A stretch of DNA of 64,000 nucleotides from CAYMZZ01 sp047600605 (GCA_047600605.1 JASGKK010000003.1:310001-374000); one strand, 5' to 3'; positions 50,809-60,970 are shown, counted from the stretch's first letter. The notes: a model not told the origin generated them from the sequence alone. Numbers and translations: made by a program.

Positions 50809-52794
50809 CTACTTTGGTTGCAATCTTCCTGTTTGCAGCATTCGCTGATTCTTTTCAAGATATTGATCCAATCCTGCGCGGAGGGCCTGCTGCAAGGAGG
50901 CATCGTTTACCGGCTCTTCCTGCATAGTGGGAGTGAGACTGAAAAGTGTATTGCCATTGAGGTGATAACGCCCGCGGACATAGTCAATAATATCTGTTTT
51001 GGTTTGCATGAGCGCCTGTGCGTGAATATTGCGGAAGCTACGGGCCGTATCCAGACCACTTCCTAACCAGGTCACGAGCGAAGGGGTTTGCAAGCCATGT
51101 GCCTTACGCAGAAATGCCAGCAGGCTGGGTGTTATGTCGAAATGAGACGAGACAGACTGAAACCGTGCAGTGCGTTGCAGTAATGGCGAGTACATAATCA
51201 GCGGCACATGGTAGCGATCGATCTTTGACGACATCGGTATCTCCGGCATCCGGTGATCGCCGGTGATCAGGAAAATAGTGTTGGCAAAATCGGGACGTTT
51301 CGCATATTCGGCAAAGAAATAACGCAATGCATCGTCGGCATACAATACCGTACCCAGTTGCTGACTATAGGTTTTTGCCATGGTTTGCTGCTGATCAGAT
51401 AAGCCGAGTTTTTGCAGGCGGTCATTAAACTTTTGCTGATAGGCTGCCGCTTCATTGATCATAAATGGGCTATGGGTACTTACCGTCAGCAATACATCGA
51501 GTCTTGGCGTACCCGAAGCGGCTGACGATTGAAAGTAGTAACGGAAAAGCTCACGGTCGCCGTAACCCCAGGTAAATCCATTGTTGGCTGGCAACTGTGC
51601 ATAGCCTGCAGGAAATGTCTTTTTATCATTGATGTGGCCGATCTGTTGTTGCTGCAGGAAATAATCCATGTTGTCAAATGATGCATCGCCCCCATAATAA
51701 AAAGAAGTGGTAAAGCCTTCCTTTCCCAGGATGCTCATGAGTGTCTGATGGGGCGGCATATTGGGTTTCAGTTCGCAAAAACCATTTTTTCCAAAAGGCA
51801 ATGATCCCAGTAGTGAAGGCAATACGGCAAATGTGCGTCCGCCTCCACTTAAAAAATTTTCCCAGTACAGGCTTTGCTGCGAAAGCGAGTCAAGAAATGG
51901 TGTAAAGTTGCCCAGATAGGCGCCTTCATTGGTGAAGGCACGGCCCAGCCCTTCTACCAGGATGATTACAATATTGGGCTTTGCCCCTGCACTGCCGATA
52001 AAAGGAGAAAGCACATCGGTTGTGCTATCTGCATGCAGAAAAGGATATTCTTTGTCATTGGTATAAATAAACTGAACAATGCTGTCGCCCGCTGCGTCGT
52101 TTCCGAAATCGCCGCTATAGGCATCGCTGTAGATATCTGTTTCATGAGGTGGTGGATTAAAATACAGATAGGATGCCTGCAGAAAGTAATCCAGTTTATT
52201 CTGTGCCAGGTTGCTGGCATATTCGCCGCTGGTATGTGTCAGAGGGCCATCCGTCCATGACAGTATGCGCCCGGGTATCAGTAATGCAATCAGTATGATC
52301 AGGGTCGTTTTTGCCGAAGGCAGGCGGCGTGTGTTAAAACGTACCAGCAACAGTATGACGACTGCTATGGTTAGCAGTGCTGCAATGGTCATCCAGTTCA
52401 CACCACCCGATGCACCGGCTGTCTGCTGAATATCTTTTGCCGAATAACCATACAGGTCTGCTCCCAGCAATACACCCGTTTTCAGATAATATTGCTGCAA
52501 CGCAAAATAACCCAGAGAAAAAACCAGGACCAGCAACAGGAAAACAATCCTTGCTGCCAGCAAGGACAGAAACCCGATTAAGATAAATAGTATAAAAAGC
52601 AGGAGGCCGATCCGGCTGATAAAGATCAGATCTGCCTGTAGTACCGTCAGCAAAAATGAAGCGCTATGATCCGGAAACTGATGCTGATAGCCGTTTATCA
52701 GCCACTCGGCTATGCGCATAAGCAATAACAGTAAAACCCAGCCGGCCATCAGGCCGGTAAAAGCGCGTGTTGATATAAAGAGTTTTTCTTTCAC
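50809..52794 (-). CDS. LTA-synthase-like sulfatase-family membrane protein (phosphoglycerol or similar transferase)
   Basis: This 661-residue protein has about five N-terminal membrane segments (up to residue 200) and a periplasmic alkaline-phosphatase-superfamily domain (about 270-600). The latter begins PNIVIILVEGLGRAF, whose Glu is a metal ligand, followed by SGGGRTFAVLPSLLGS with the candidate nucleophile Thr. Metal ligands follow in LLTVSTHSPF and FLITGDHRMPE. Such enzymes move phosphoglycerol or phosphoethanolamine to a lipid-linked or glycan acceptor. Here it lies 19 bases after the processive glycosyltransferase, which points to decoration of that polymer. The start is GTG (52792-52794). 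Confidence 0.8.
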   Translation of the reverse strand: MKEKLFISTRAFTGLMAGWVLLLLLMRIAEWLINGYQHQFPDHSASFLLTVLQADLIFISRIGLLLFILFILIGFLSLLAARIVFLLLVLVFSLGYFALQQYYLKTGVLLGADLYGYSAKDIQQTAGASGGVNWMTIAALLTIAVVILLLVRFNTRRLPSAKTTLIILIALLIPGRILSWTDGPLTHTSGEYASNLAQNKLDYFLQASYLYFNPPPHETDIYSDAYSGDFGNDAAGDSIVQFIYTNDKEYPFLHADSTTDVLSPFIGSAGAKPNIVIILVEGLGRAFTNEGAYLGNFTPFLDSLSQQSLYWENFLSGGGRTFAVLPSLLGSLPFGKNGFCELKPNMPPHQTLMSILGKEGFTTSFYYGGDASFDNMDYFLQQQQIGHINDKKTFPAGYAQLPANNGFTWGYGDRELFRYYFQSSAASGTPRLDVLLTVSTHSPFMINEAAAYQQKFNDRLQKLGLSDQQQTMAKTYSQQLGTVLYADDALRYFFAEYAKRPDFANTIFLITGDHRMPEIPMSSKIDRYHVPLIMYSPLLQRTARFQSVSSHFDITPSLLAFLRKAHGLQTPSLVTWLGSGLDTARSFRNIHAQALMQTKTDIIDYVRGRYHLNGNTLFSLTPTMQEEPVNDASLQQALRAGLDQYLEKNQRMLQTGRLQPK

Positions 52795-52813
52795 TGTATA
52801 TTGTTTGACAGGA

Positions 52814-54241
52814 TCAGTTTTGTTTGGCAGTTTGAAATCCTTTACGCGTCATTTCTCCCCACGATTTCTTTTTGCGCAGCAGATCAATGTTGCCCCGCAC
52901 AGCCGACCATACCACAAAAGGATGAAATACGAACGGTTCGATAAAAGCAGTCGCTATCAACTGTACAATGTATTTCCCTTTTTTGTATTGATTATAGGTG
53001 AGTACCTCCATGAGGATGGCAAATGTGGAGTAAAGAAATCCGAAGCTGAAGATAAACCCGAGCAAGGCAAAAAAGAATGGCCAGTCCATAAGGCCGAGCA
53101 GGCAAAATATGAGGAATGCACAAAAACCGGTAAACTCCACCAGTGGCGCCAGAAACTCAAAGAAAAACCAGTAAGGATAACTTAATAAACCCAGTACACG
53201 ATAGCGGCGGTTAAAAAACATTTTGCGATGGATGCGCAGGGTTTCGATGGTGCCGCGTGTCCAGCGATTACGCTGCCGCCCCAGTATTTTAAAAGAAGAA
53301 GGAGCTTCTGTCCAGCAAAGCGGGTCAGGGATATAACTTACTTTATAGGGTAGCTTACGTTCTTCCATGTAGCGGCGCATACGTACTACCAGTTCCATGT
53401 CTTCGCCTACGGTACCATGGTCATATCCACCGGCTTTGATCACTATTTCGCGGTCAAAAGCACCAAAGGCTCCTGATATCAGCAGCAGGCCGTTGAGCCG
53501 GCTCCATGCCATACGGCCCAGCAGAAAAGCACGGATATATTCCAGTGTCTGTACCCGGGGCAGCAATTGTTTGGGCAGGTGTACACGAATGATCTTACCA
53601 TCACGCACTTCGCAGGAGTTGGCAATGCGAACCACGCCGCCGGTGGCTATCACCCGGTGCGTTTTTTGTTCAAGAAAAGGTTTTACCAGTTTGAGCATGG
53701 CATCCTGCTCCAGGATGCAATCCACATTGATACATACGATATAGTCATGTGTAGCCACATTGACGCCTACATTGAGTGCATCTGCCTTACCACCGTTTTC
53801 CTTATCTACCACGGTGAGTTTATGATAAACAGGATTTTTGCTTTTATAAACACCGCGCACTGGTTTGGTAGCGATATGTTGGGTCACCAGCCAGGGTACC
53901 TGCTCCAGTTCATACGCTTCTATGAGCCGGGCCAGCGAGTCATCTTTGCTGCCATCATTGATCACAATAAGTTCCATTTTATTGTAATGGATACTTAGCA
54001 ACGACCGTACATTTTCAATAATAGTAGCTCCTTCGTTATAAGCGGGTGCCAGTATGCTGATAGAGGGTGTATGCGGCGACACCGCCATGATCGAATAATC
54101 TGTAAAACTGCTTTTGCGCAGATAGCGCCGGGTTTCTCCAATGGAGTAGCCTGCTATGAACATATAGAAAAGCAGCAGCAGAACGGAATAAGCCAGGATG
54201 CCGTAAGTAAAAAAATCGTATGCCAGTTGTGTCCAGGTCAT
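52814..54241 (-). CDS. Processive family-2 membrane glycosyltransferase (PgaC/BcsA-like)
   Basis: This 475-residue protein has an N-terminal membrane segment (about 10-32), a cytoplasmic GT-A domain, and three or four C-terminal membrane segments. Motifs of processive enzymes are all present: ISILAPAYNEGATI and VINDGSKDDS, INVDCILE as the metal site, GEDMEL with the catalytic-base Asp, and QRNRWTRG as QxxRW. Such enzymes polymerise a single sugar and pass it through the membrane (poly-GlcNAc, hyaluronan or cellulose type). The gene overlaps the HEAT-repeat gene by four bases (54238-54241). The product cannot be named. Confidence 0.85.
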   Translation of the reverse strand: MTWTQLAYDFFTYGILAYSVLLLLFYMFIAGYSIGETRRYLRKSSFTDYSIMAVSPHTPSISILAPAYNEGATIIENVRSLLSIHYNKMELIVINDGSKDDSLARLIEAYELEQVPWLVTQHIATKPVRGVYKSKNPVYHKLTVVDKENGGKADALNVGVNVATHDYIVCINVDCILEQDAMLKLVKPFLEQKTHRVIATGGVVRIANSCEVRDGKIIRVHLPKQLLPRVQTLEYIRAFLLGRMAWSRLNGLLLISGAFGAFDREIVIKAGGYDHGTVGEDMELVVRMRRYMEERKLPYKVSYIPDPLCWTEAPSSFKILGRQRNRWTRGTIETLRIHRKMFFNRRYRVLGLLSYPYWFFFEFLAPLVEFTGFCAFLIFCLLGLMDWPFFFALLGFIFSFGFLYSTFAILMEVLTYNQYKKGKYIVQLIATAFIEPFVFHPFVVWSAVRGNIDLLRKKKSWGEMTRKGFQTAKQN

Positions 54242-55347
54242 GCTCTTACCTCCTGTTTTAACTGGGGTAAAAGCTGGTTCCAGGGATAGGAATCGGGCGA
54301 TACCTGCTGCGCTACGAGGTGCAGACCGTTTGGCTGCAGCTCACGTATAGCTCTTGCAGCAGCGGCCTTCACATCATTATCAGTGTTTGAAAGTGTCAGC
54401 AATAAAAAAGGAATTTGTTCTGCTGTCCCTATCTGTTGTATTACTTCCAGTAGTTGTATCTGCAGACGGGGTTCTTCATTGGGGAAATGCTGTGTCAGCG
54501 CCTGTGCAGCCGTTGCATCACCTATCTCTTTTAAGGCTGCCAGTGCTTTTTCACGCACAGCGGGCTGTGGCAGTTGCAGGCATTTCAGCACCGCATCCTG
54601 CAGATCATATACTTGGTAGGTGGCAATCAGCCGGAGGGTAAATTCTATCACACTGCTATTAGGTGACTGCAATAATCTTTCCATCGCCGGAAACACAATG
54701 CGGCGATGCTGTGCCAGCTCATGCAGCAGGGATATCTGTTGCCAGTCGGTAATGGGATAAGTGATCACATCGAGGAATCGCAACCCTTCAAAGCCGGTAA
54801 GTTTTACAACGGCTATACGCGCTTCGTTACGAACCAGTTCATGTTTATCGTTGGTCAGACGATAGATGCGGGTTATGTAACGGGCCTGTTGCAAATGTGC
54901 CAGTTGCTGAATAGCACGCGCCTTTACATGCCAGTGTTTGCTTTTCAACTGCTCAAGCGAGTCTTTGTGCAGGCCTGAGGTTTCATAAAACCAGCAGATA
55001 TTAGCAGCGGCCTGACCACTCATATTCTTAACTGCAGCGGTCAGCTCACGTATCAGGGTACGGCGGGCAAAATCGTCGGCCAGCCATCGGTTGATCTGTA
55101 TTTTAATAGCTGATCCCTCTACGCATTCATTCCTTTCTGCATCCGTGTCACATACAGCCAGTTCACTAATGAAGTCGCTGAACTCATTTCGCAGTTGCCG
55201 GCGTCGTGCCGAAGTTCGGCTGCGCTTCACGAGATAAAAGGCTATAAACAGTATCACACCGGCAATCACCAGCAGGAAAAAGTACATGCCTTCCAGCAGC
55301 TGGTAGGGATGTACTATTTCCAGGAGTATTGGCAGGGGTGTATACAT
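54238..55347 (-). CDS. Membrane-anchored HEAT-repeat protein
   Basis: This 369-residue protein has one membrane segment at about 16-38, after which the rest should be cytoplasmic. From residue 90 on it is made of helix pairs about 30 residues long with the HEAT pattern, for instance RAIQQLAHLQQARYITRIYRL, KALAALKEIGDATAAQALTQHF and AARAIRELQPNG. HEAT proteins bind other proteins. The gene overlaps the processive glycosyltransferase by four bases and follows the receiver gene by 33, so it may link the regulator to the synthase. No enzymatic motif is present. Confidence 0.75.
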   Translation of the reverse strand: MYTPLPILLEIVHPYQLLEGMYFFLLVIAGVILFIAFYLVKRSRTSARRRQLRNEFSDFISELAVCDTDAERNECVEGSAIKIQINRWLADDFARRTLIRELTAAVKNMSGQAAANICWFYETSGLHKDSLEQLKSKHWHVKARAIQQLAHLQQARYITRIYRLTNDKHELVRNEARIAVVKLTGFEGLRFLDVITYPITDWQQISLLHELAQHRRIVFPAMERLLQSPNSSVIEFTLRLIATYQVYDLQDAVLKCLQLPQPAVREKALAALKEIGDATAAQALTQHFPNEEPRLQIQLLEVIQQIGTAEQIPFLLLTLSNTDNDVKAAAARAIRELQPNGLHLVAQQVSPDSYPWNQLLPQLKQEVRA

Positions 55348-55380
55348 AGGATGAATCAGCGGGTCGCTTGATTGAATGGT

Positions 55381-55740
55381 TTAAGCGATCTGGGCCAGGC
55401 GTTTTACCCGCACAGAAAGCTCATTGGGACTAAATGGCTTCGTGATATAGTCATCGGCGCCCAGATTAAAGGCTTCGAGTACCACATTTTCCTGCCCCAT
55501 GGCACTGAGTACAATCACTGGTGTTTTCATGCTTTGCCCTTTCACCTTGCCTACTATCTCCAGCCCGGATGAGTAGGGCATCATGATATCGGTAATGATC
55601 AGGTCTGGTTTGTGTGTGTCGATATGCTCCATGGCTTCGCGGCCATTGTCGGCCACGATTACTTCATGGCCGTCTTTGCGGAGACGAAGGGCGATGGTCT
55701 TGAGCATGATGGGTTCATCTTCGGCAACAAGGATTTTCAT
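55381..55740 (-). CDS. Single-domain response regulator (receiver only)
   Basis: This 119-residue protein is a CheY-like receiver with no output domain. Glu7, Asp8, phosphoacceptor Asp51 in ITDIMMP, Ser79 and Lys101 in ITKPFSP are all in place. It is probably phosphorylated through the hybrid kinase whose gene ends 58 bases upstream, and may act by binding the HEAT-repeat protein encoded next. The ATG at 55740 gives the normal start MKILVAEDEP; a frame open to 55818 would overlap the kinase gene and is rejected. Confidence 0.88.
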   Translation of the reverse strand: MKILVAEDEPIMLKTIALRLRKDGHEVIVADNGREAMEHIDTHKPDLIITDIMMPYSSGLEIVGKVKGQSMKTPVIVLSAMGQENVVLEAFNLGADDYITKPFSPNELSVRVKRLAQIA

Positions 55741-55798
55741 AACGGCTATTTTTGAGGGTTTGGGATTGTTTATACTTTTTAATAAAATCTTTTTGTTA

Positions 55799-58700
55799 TC
55801 AACCTGCCTGCTCCACACTTCCGGGCGTAGCGGCCAGGGCTTTCAACTCGGCCTGGATCATGGGCTGCAGCAACACATACTGTTCTTTCAGTTTTTTTAG
55901 CGTCGCTTCCAGCGCATGCATATCAGGGCGTCCCTGCGTTTGTTGTTCAATCTCTATCAGCAGCTCGGTCATCTGCTGCATTTGCAGCAGACCTGTAGCG
56001 CTTTTCAGTTTATGAGCCAGTGCATACAGCCGATCCCAGTTTTCGTGCAGGGCTGCTTTGTTCATATCGCTCAAAGCTGCCGGAGTCGATTGCAGAAACA
56101 GGGTAAGTATTTCGCGGGTATACTCTATATCGTCCATTTCCTGCACATAAGAAAGATTATAACCTGCAGCAGTGGAAACAATGGAAGACTCTTCTTCGTT
56201 GCCTTCAGCCGCAATACTACCCGGCGAATACAATAGTTGATGCAGTAATTCAAAGAGCCGTGGCGGGGAGAAAGGTTTGGTCAGATAACCATTCATGCCC
56301 AGTTCCATACATTTTTCTCTTTCATTGCGCAGCGCGCTCGCGGTCATGGCAATGATGGGCATCTGCAGTTTCAGTTTTTCCCGTATGTATACAGCCGTCT
56401 GGAATCCATCCATCAATGGCATGCGCAGGTCAAGTATCACGGCATCAAAATCATTGCCAGCTTCCAGCAGTTCGGCGGCTTCGCGGCCATTGTTGGTTAT
56501 GCTGGCCTGTATACCGGCCTTCTGTAGTACGTGAAAGATCACTTTCTGATTGATCTCGTTGTCTTCGGCAACAAGTATTTTTTTACCCGTCAGTTCCTGT
56601 GAAGTGATAGCGTCGATGCTGGCCGCTGCCAGCACTTCCTCTGCTCGCGGCAACAGTACGGGTAGCTGGAAACTAAACGTAGTGCCGGAGCCTTCCCTGC
56701 TGCTCACCTGCAGCTCTCCGCCCAGCAACTGTACCAGGTTGCGGCTGATGGTCAGCCCCAGCCCTGTGCCGCCATACTTACGGGCGGTATCGGCTTCGGC
56801 CTGTTCAAAACTATCAAATACATGTGCCAGGCGACTGGCTGCAATGCCAATACCGGTATCGGTCACCGCAAACAGCAGTGTGCAGGAGTTTTCCCGCAGT
56901 GATTTTAGCCGCACTGCAATGGTGATGCTGCCCGCCTCCGTAAATTTCAGTGCATTGCCGATAAGATTGGTCAGTATCTGTGTAATGCGCAGCGGATCGC
57001 CGGATAACAGTTGAGGAATCCGTTCATCCGGCTCATAGAGGAGCTGAATGTTTTTCTCCCGTGCCGGCAGTTGAAATGGTGCCAGTGCATTACGCATCAT
57101 AGCGGGCAGGTCAAACAGGGTTTGCTCCAGTGTGAGTTTGCCCGCTTTGATCTTTGACAGATCAAGGATATCATTGATAAGCCCCATCAGGTTGGCCGAT
57201 GAATGGCGCACGATGTCGAGAAATTCTTTTTGCTGTGTATCCAGCGGAGTCTCCGCGAGGATATTGGTCATGCCAATAATACCGTTCATTGGTGTGCGGA
57301 TCTCGTGACTCATATTGGCCAGAAACTGTTCCTGCAGGCGTTCAGCATTTTCTGCTTTCAGGCGGGCTTCTATCAGTTGCTGCCGCTGACGCTCGCGTTC
57401 CGAAATGTCGGTGGCAATACAACCGACTCCATACACCTTACCCTGGCGGTCAAACAATGGAAATTTCACGATCAGCAGGTTGTATTCTCCGTCGGGGCGG
57501 AGCAGTTTTTCTTCCGACACCACATTTTCCTGGGTAAAGATCACCAGTTCATCTGCTTCACGGTAGCGGCGGGCCGATTCAGGGCTATCGAAGTCAAAAT
57601 CCGTTTTACCGATTACAGCAGCATCTGTAACATCAAACATCTCGCGGAATGCCTGATTGATGAGCAGGTAGCGTCCATCAGTATCTTTTATGAATACCAC
57701 CATCGGTGTATTGTCGAGGATGGATTGCAGGCGAAACTGGTATTCTTCCTTTTCGATACGGATACGCTCTATGGCCTTATCGACCAGTTTGCGTTCCGTA
57801 ATATCCTGTGTGGTGGCGCAGACTGCTATTACTTCTCCTTTTTCATTTTTTACCGGGAAATAGGTGTTGTGAAACCAGTATTCTCCATCCGGCATGAGTA
57901 CCATATTTTCAATTTCCTGGCGACGGCCGGCTTTGGCATTTTCGATGAGGTCGCGATATCCTCTGATACGTGCAGGACCTATAAACTCCACAATCTTCAT
58001 TCCTTCACTTATTTCCTTGCCGGTGGCACGGTGTACCAGTTCGCGACCCGCTTCATTGATCATAAGCACGCGATACTCGTGATCGATCATATAAAAACCT
58101 TCCTGCGAGCTCGACAGCATGGCACGTATTTTCTGATCGGCATCGCGCAACCGCTCGGCCTGTCGGCGGGCAGATGTGATGTCGTGCGTGACAATGGCGG
58201 CGCCGGTTATCTCTCCTGCTGCATTGCGCACCGGAGAATGGCTGATCCGGATCCATTGTTTGCCATGTGGCGTATCATACTCCGACTCCACTTCTACCTG
58301 TTCGCCGGCAAACACCTTTTCGAAATTGGCGCGGGCTACCGGTTTGTCTTTTTCTACCATGACGTCAAACAATGACATACCGACGCTTACAGGATGTCCG
58401 GCCAGCATTTCCATACCCAACCGTGCCTGGCGGTTGACCAGCAGGATCTGAAATTCGCGATTGACCATAAAAAAGCCTTCGCGTGTATGATCGAGCAGCG
58501 ATTGGGTCACACGTTGCGACTCGCGCAGCCGTGCTTCGGCTTCTTTTTTATCTGAAATATCTTTTACAATGCACTGCAGACCGTATGGTGCATCATCTTT
58601 CAGCAGCAATGAGGCTTGTTGCTCCACCCATTTGCGGTGCCCCTGCTTATCGATGATCTCAAATTCCTGTGTGGTTTCCGGTAAGCGCTCCTGCAGTTGC

Positions 58701-59548
58701 TGGCTGTATACTTCGCTGATCAGGGGCAGCCAGTCGGGGGCTACCAGCAGGCTGTATTCTTTGCCCTGCAGGTCCTGCGCGCTATAACCCGTGAGTTGCT
58801 GACATTTTTCACTCACATAGTTGAAGCGACCGGTAATATCGGTGGTAAAAATGGTGACGGCAGCACCTTCGATGAGAAGGCGGTATTTTTTTTCACTTTC
58901 AAGTGCGATCCTTTCGGCTTCATGGCGTCTGCTTATGTCGCGGGAAAGGCGTAGCAGCAGGATGACCACGAAAATGAAAATAAGCGCCGCGCCCTGCAAT
59001 GTATTGAAGAGTGAGCGGGAGGCGGCATCCTCACTGGCCTGATCGCGCAATTGCAGCAGGCGGTTTTGCCGCTGATCGAGCTGGTTGAGCAGGCGCTGTG
59101 CCTGGCGGTGCAATGTCTGTAGTTTGGCCGAAGGAGCAGAAGCCAGTGAATCCCGGAGCAATTGTAGCTGTACCTGCTTTAGTTGCTGAAGTGTACCTGC
59201 CAGTTGTTCAAAACCCTCTTTCTGTACCGTATCTAGCAGGCGGCTATAGGTGGCTTGCAGGGTTTGCTCCAGGTTTTGGTGTATACGCTGCAGTTGTTGC
59301 TGATTGCTTTGACCGTTATTGAAATAGCTTTTTAATACCGATTCACTTTCGGCAATGGCCCAGCGTATGTCTGCATAGCCCCGCAAGATCACCAGTGTCT
59401 GGCGCACTTCCTGATCACGCCTGCGTGAGTCGCGGCTTTTCAACCACGATTCATAGACAAAGAGGCTGGTCGTTAATAATACCAGTACAAACACCACCCA
59501 CAGGATGTGCTTCGATTTTAGAGGTAGTAATTTTCCGTTTCTTTTCAT
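55799..59548 (-). CDS. Hybrid histidine kinase: CHASE3-like sensor, four PAS, HisKA, HATPase, receiver, HPt
   Basis: This 1,249-residue kinase has two membrane segments (about 13-31 and 187-203) around a helical, CHASE3-like periplasmic domain. Four PAS domains follow (about 220-720), then HisKA with His748 in MSHEIRTP, an ATPase with GGTGLGLTISR near 930, a receiver with Asp1040 in ILDLRMPLMDG, and an HPt domain with His1179 in AHKLKSATG. The full phosphorelay is thus in one chain and can pass phosphate to the separate receiver at 55381. It probably controls the polymer genes downstream, possibly after a sensed envelope signal. The ATG at 59548 starts the protein at a basic N-terminus before the first membrane segment. 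Confidence 0.9.
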   Translation of the reverse strand: MKRNGKLLPLKSKHILWVVFVLVLLTTSLFVYESWLKSRDSRRRDQEVRQTLVILRGYADIRWAIAESESVLKSYFNNGQSNQQQLQRIHQNLEQTLQATYSRLLDTVQKEGFEQLAGTLQQLKQVQLQLLRDSLASAPSAKLQTLHRQAQRLLNQLDQRQNRLLQLRDQASEDAASRSLFNTLQGAALIFIFVVILLLRLSRDISRRHEAERIALESEKKYRLLIEGAAVTIFTTDITGRFNYVSEKCQQLTGYSAQDLQGKEYSLLVAPDWLPLISEVYSQQLQERLPETTQEFEIIDKQGHRKWVEQQASLLLKDDAPYGLQCIVKDISDKKEAEARLRESQRVTQSLLDHTREGFFMVNREFQILLVNRQARLGMEMLAGHPVSVGMSLFDVMVEKDKPVARANFEKVFAGEQVEVESEYDTPHGKQWIRISHSPVRNAAGEITGAAIVTHDITSARRQAERLRDADQKIRAMLSSSQEGFYMIDHEYRVLMINEAGRELVHRATGKEISEGMKIVEFIGPARIRGYRDLIENAKAGRRQEIENMVLMPDGEYWFHNTYFPVKNEKGEVIAVCATTQDITERKLVDKAIERIRIEKEEYQFRLQSILDNTPMVVFIKDTDGRYLLINQAFREMFDVTDAAVIGKTDFDFDSPESARRYREADELVIFTQENVVSEEKLLRPDGEYNLLIVKFPLFDRQGKVYGVGCIATDISERERQRQQLIEARLKAENAERLQEQFLANMSHEIRTPMNGIIGMTNILAETPLDTQQKEFLDIVRHSSANLMGLINDILDLSKIKAGKLTLEQTLFDLPAMMRNALAPFQLPAREKNIQLLYEPDERIPQLLSGDPLRITQILTNLIGNALKFTEAGSITIAVRLKSLRENSCTLLFAVTDTGIGIAASRLAHVFDSFEQAEADTARKYGGTGLGLTISRNLVQLLGGELQVSSREGSGTTFSFQLPVLLPRAEEVLAAASIDAITSQELTGKKILVAEDNEINQKVIFHVLQKAGIQASITNNGREAAELLEAGNDFDAVILDLRMPLMDGFQTAVYIREKLKLQMPIIAMTASALRNEREKCMELGMNGYLTKPFSPPRLFELLHQLLYSPGSIAAEGNEEESSIVSTAAGYNLSYVQEMDDIEYTREILTLFLQSTPAALSDMNKAALHENWDRLYALAHKLKSATGLLQMQQMTELLIEIEQQTQGRPDMHALEATLKKLKEQYVLLQPMIQAELKALAATPGSVEQAG

Positions 59549-59962
59549 AACCCGCGGGCAGCTTGTGCGAAGAGGTTACCACAACTACTGCTAAACCACG
59601 GTACTGGCTGGCCAAAAGGCAGGTGCAGAAAAACGATCCGTTGGTGGCGGAAAGGGTGGTTCATGATATTGGTACTCTAATCAGCTACTGCTTCTATATC
59701 AAGGTCGGTCAAAGTCAGAGAGTACAGAAATCTGCTAAGGTTTATTTCAGCGAATTGAGCAAAAGTACGTAGTCATTTATCGTATATATACCTGTGCTCC
59801 AATATATTCTGGAGATCGTTTTTCTCCCAGTCTTCACATTTAGTAGTATACTCTTAATTTCTCTAATTGAAATTTTGATGTTTATCAAATAATTGAATTT
59901 TAGTTTGTTATAAGTCAACATTTGCTTCTGAACGGGCAATAAGAAATGGACTCCGCGTTTAA
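59549..59962. other. Divergent intergenic region between the hybrid kinase and the T9SS cargo gene
   Basis: This 414-base spacer has no convincing gene. It becomes AT-rich from about 59,690 on. A possible minus-strand -7 box for the kinase lies at 59760-59767. No clear plus-strand box for the cargo gene was found. Confidence 0.5.
59760..59767 (-). promoter_or_regulatory. Possible -7 promoter box for the hybrid kinase gene
   Basis: The minus strand reads TACTTTTG, a TAnnTTTG match. The leader would be about 205 bases, longer than others here, so confidence is low. Confidence 0.3.
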
Positions 59963-60970
59963 ATGGGCAAATTCATGCCTATGCGAAAAATGTACGTATT
60001 GCTCGGCCTGCTGTCTGTACCCTTCTTATCGCCTGCACAGAATATTGTAAGTGTAGGTACCGGTACAGATCTGCATATTGCAGCAGGCACCCTTTTTTAT
60101 GCAGGAGGGCTTGTGCTGGAGCCTTCTGCTTCATTTGTCTTAAACAACAACCAGCTCACCCGCGGCAGTACCGTGTCGCAGTTTACGGTCAACAGCTATG
60201 CCAGCCGGGTATTCAGCTTCAGTGGTCTTACCGCACCATTTACCGGCAGCATCCGTTTTTATTATGATGATGCCGAGCTCAATGGCCTGGCCGAGACCGG
60301 TCTTATTATTAATGACTATAATGGTACGTACTGGCAGGCTTTGAACACCGGTAGCTATGATGCCGGCGCCAATTATGTGCAGACACAACCATTAAGCAAT
60401 GTGCAGCTGCGTGAGCTCGCACTAAGCGATGCGCTGCATACGCTGCCGCTGCAATGGGGGCCTGTAGCAGCCTGGCGCCAGGGCACTGCTGTACAGGTAC
60501 AGTGGACCACCCGACAGGAGAGCCTGGTTCGCGATTTTATAGTGGAACGCAGCACCGATGCCCGCGGCTGGATGCCGGTTGGCAATGCCGTTGCTGCCAG
60601 CAACAACAGCGGTGAAAACAGTTACCGCCAGCAGGATGCCACCGCCCCTGCCGGCCGGCTTTACTACCGCATCCGCCAGACCGACCTCGATGGACGCAGC
60701 ACCTATTCTGCTATTGCATCCGTTGCTGCCGGCCAGATGCCTGCACTATATGTATTCCCCAACCCCACGGCCGAAAGCTTCCGCCTGCAGGGTATGGATG
60801 CTGCAGATATCGTGAAAGCAGAACTGTTTGCCGCCAATGGTGCCCGTGTGCAACAATGGCAAAAACCACAAACGCAGTACAATATCGCCACACTGAGCCA
60901 GGGTATTTACCAGCTCACCGTAGAGCTGCGCAATGGCGAACGACGTCATTTCAAACTGCATAAATATTAA
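59963..60970 (+). CDS. Secreted protein with type IX secretion (T9SS) C-terminal sorting domain
   Basis: This 335-residue protein has a signal peptide (MRKMYVLLGLLSVPFLSPAQ after a short N-terminal tail) and should be exported through the Sec and type IX pathways to the cell surface. Residues about 30-150 are beta-rich with many Asn, Gly and Tyr. Residues about 160-250 resemble a fibronectin-type domain common before T9SS tails. The C-terminal 75 residues are a type A sorting domain: YVFPNPTAESFRLQG, then GIYQLTVELRNGERRHFKLHKY-type ending with a basic tail. The start may be any of three Met codons within the first eight residues. Ligand unknown. Confidence 0.8.
   Translation: MGKFMPMRKMYVLLGLLSVPFLSPAQNIVSVGTGTDLHIAAGTLFYAGGLVLEPSASFVLNNNQLTRGSTVSQFTVNSYASRVFSFSGLTAPFTGSIRFYYDDAELNGLAETGLIINDYNGTYWQALNTGSYDAGANYVQTQPLSNVQLRELALSDALHTLPLQWGPVAAWRQGTAVQVQWTTRQESLVRDFIVERSTDARGWMPVGNAVAASNNSGENSYRQQDATAPAGRLYYRIRQTDLDGRSTYSAIASVAAGQMPALYVFPNPTAESFRLQGMDAADIVKAELFAANGARVQQWQKPQTQYNIATLSQGIYQLTVELRNGERRHFKLHKY

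Noticed and set aside
59563..59772. 69-residue plus-strand frame in the divergent spacer
   Set aside because: No family, no promoter and no sensible composition; likely chance.
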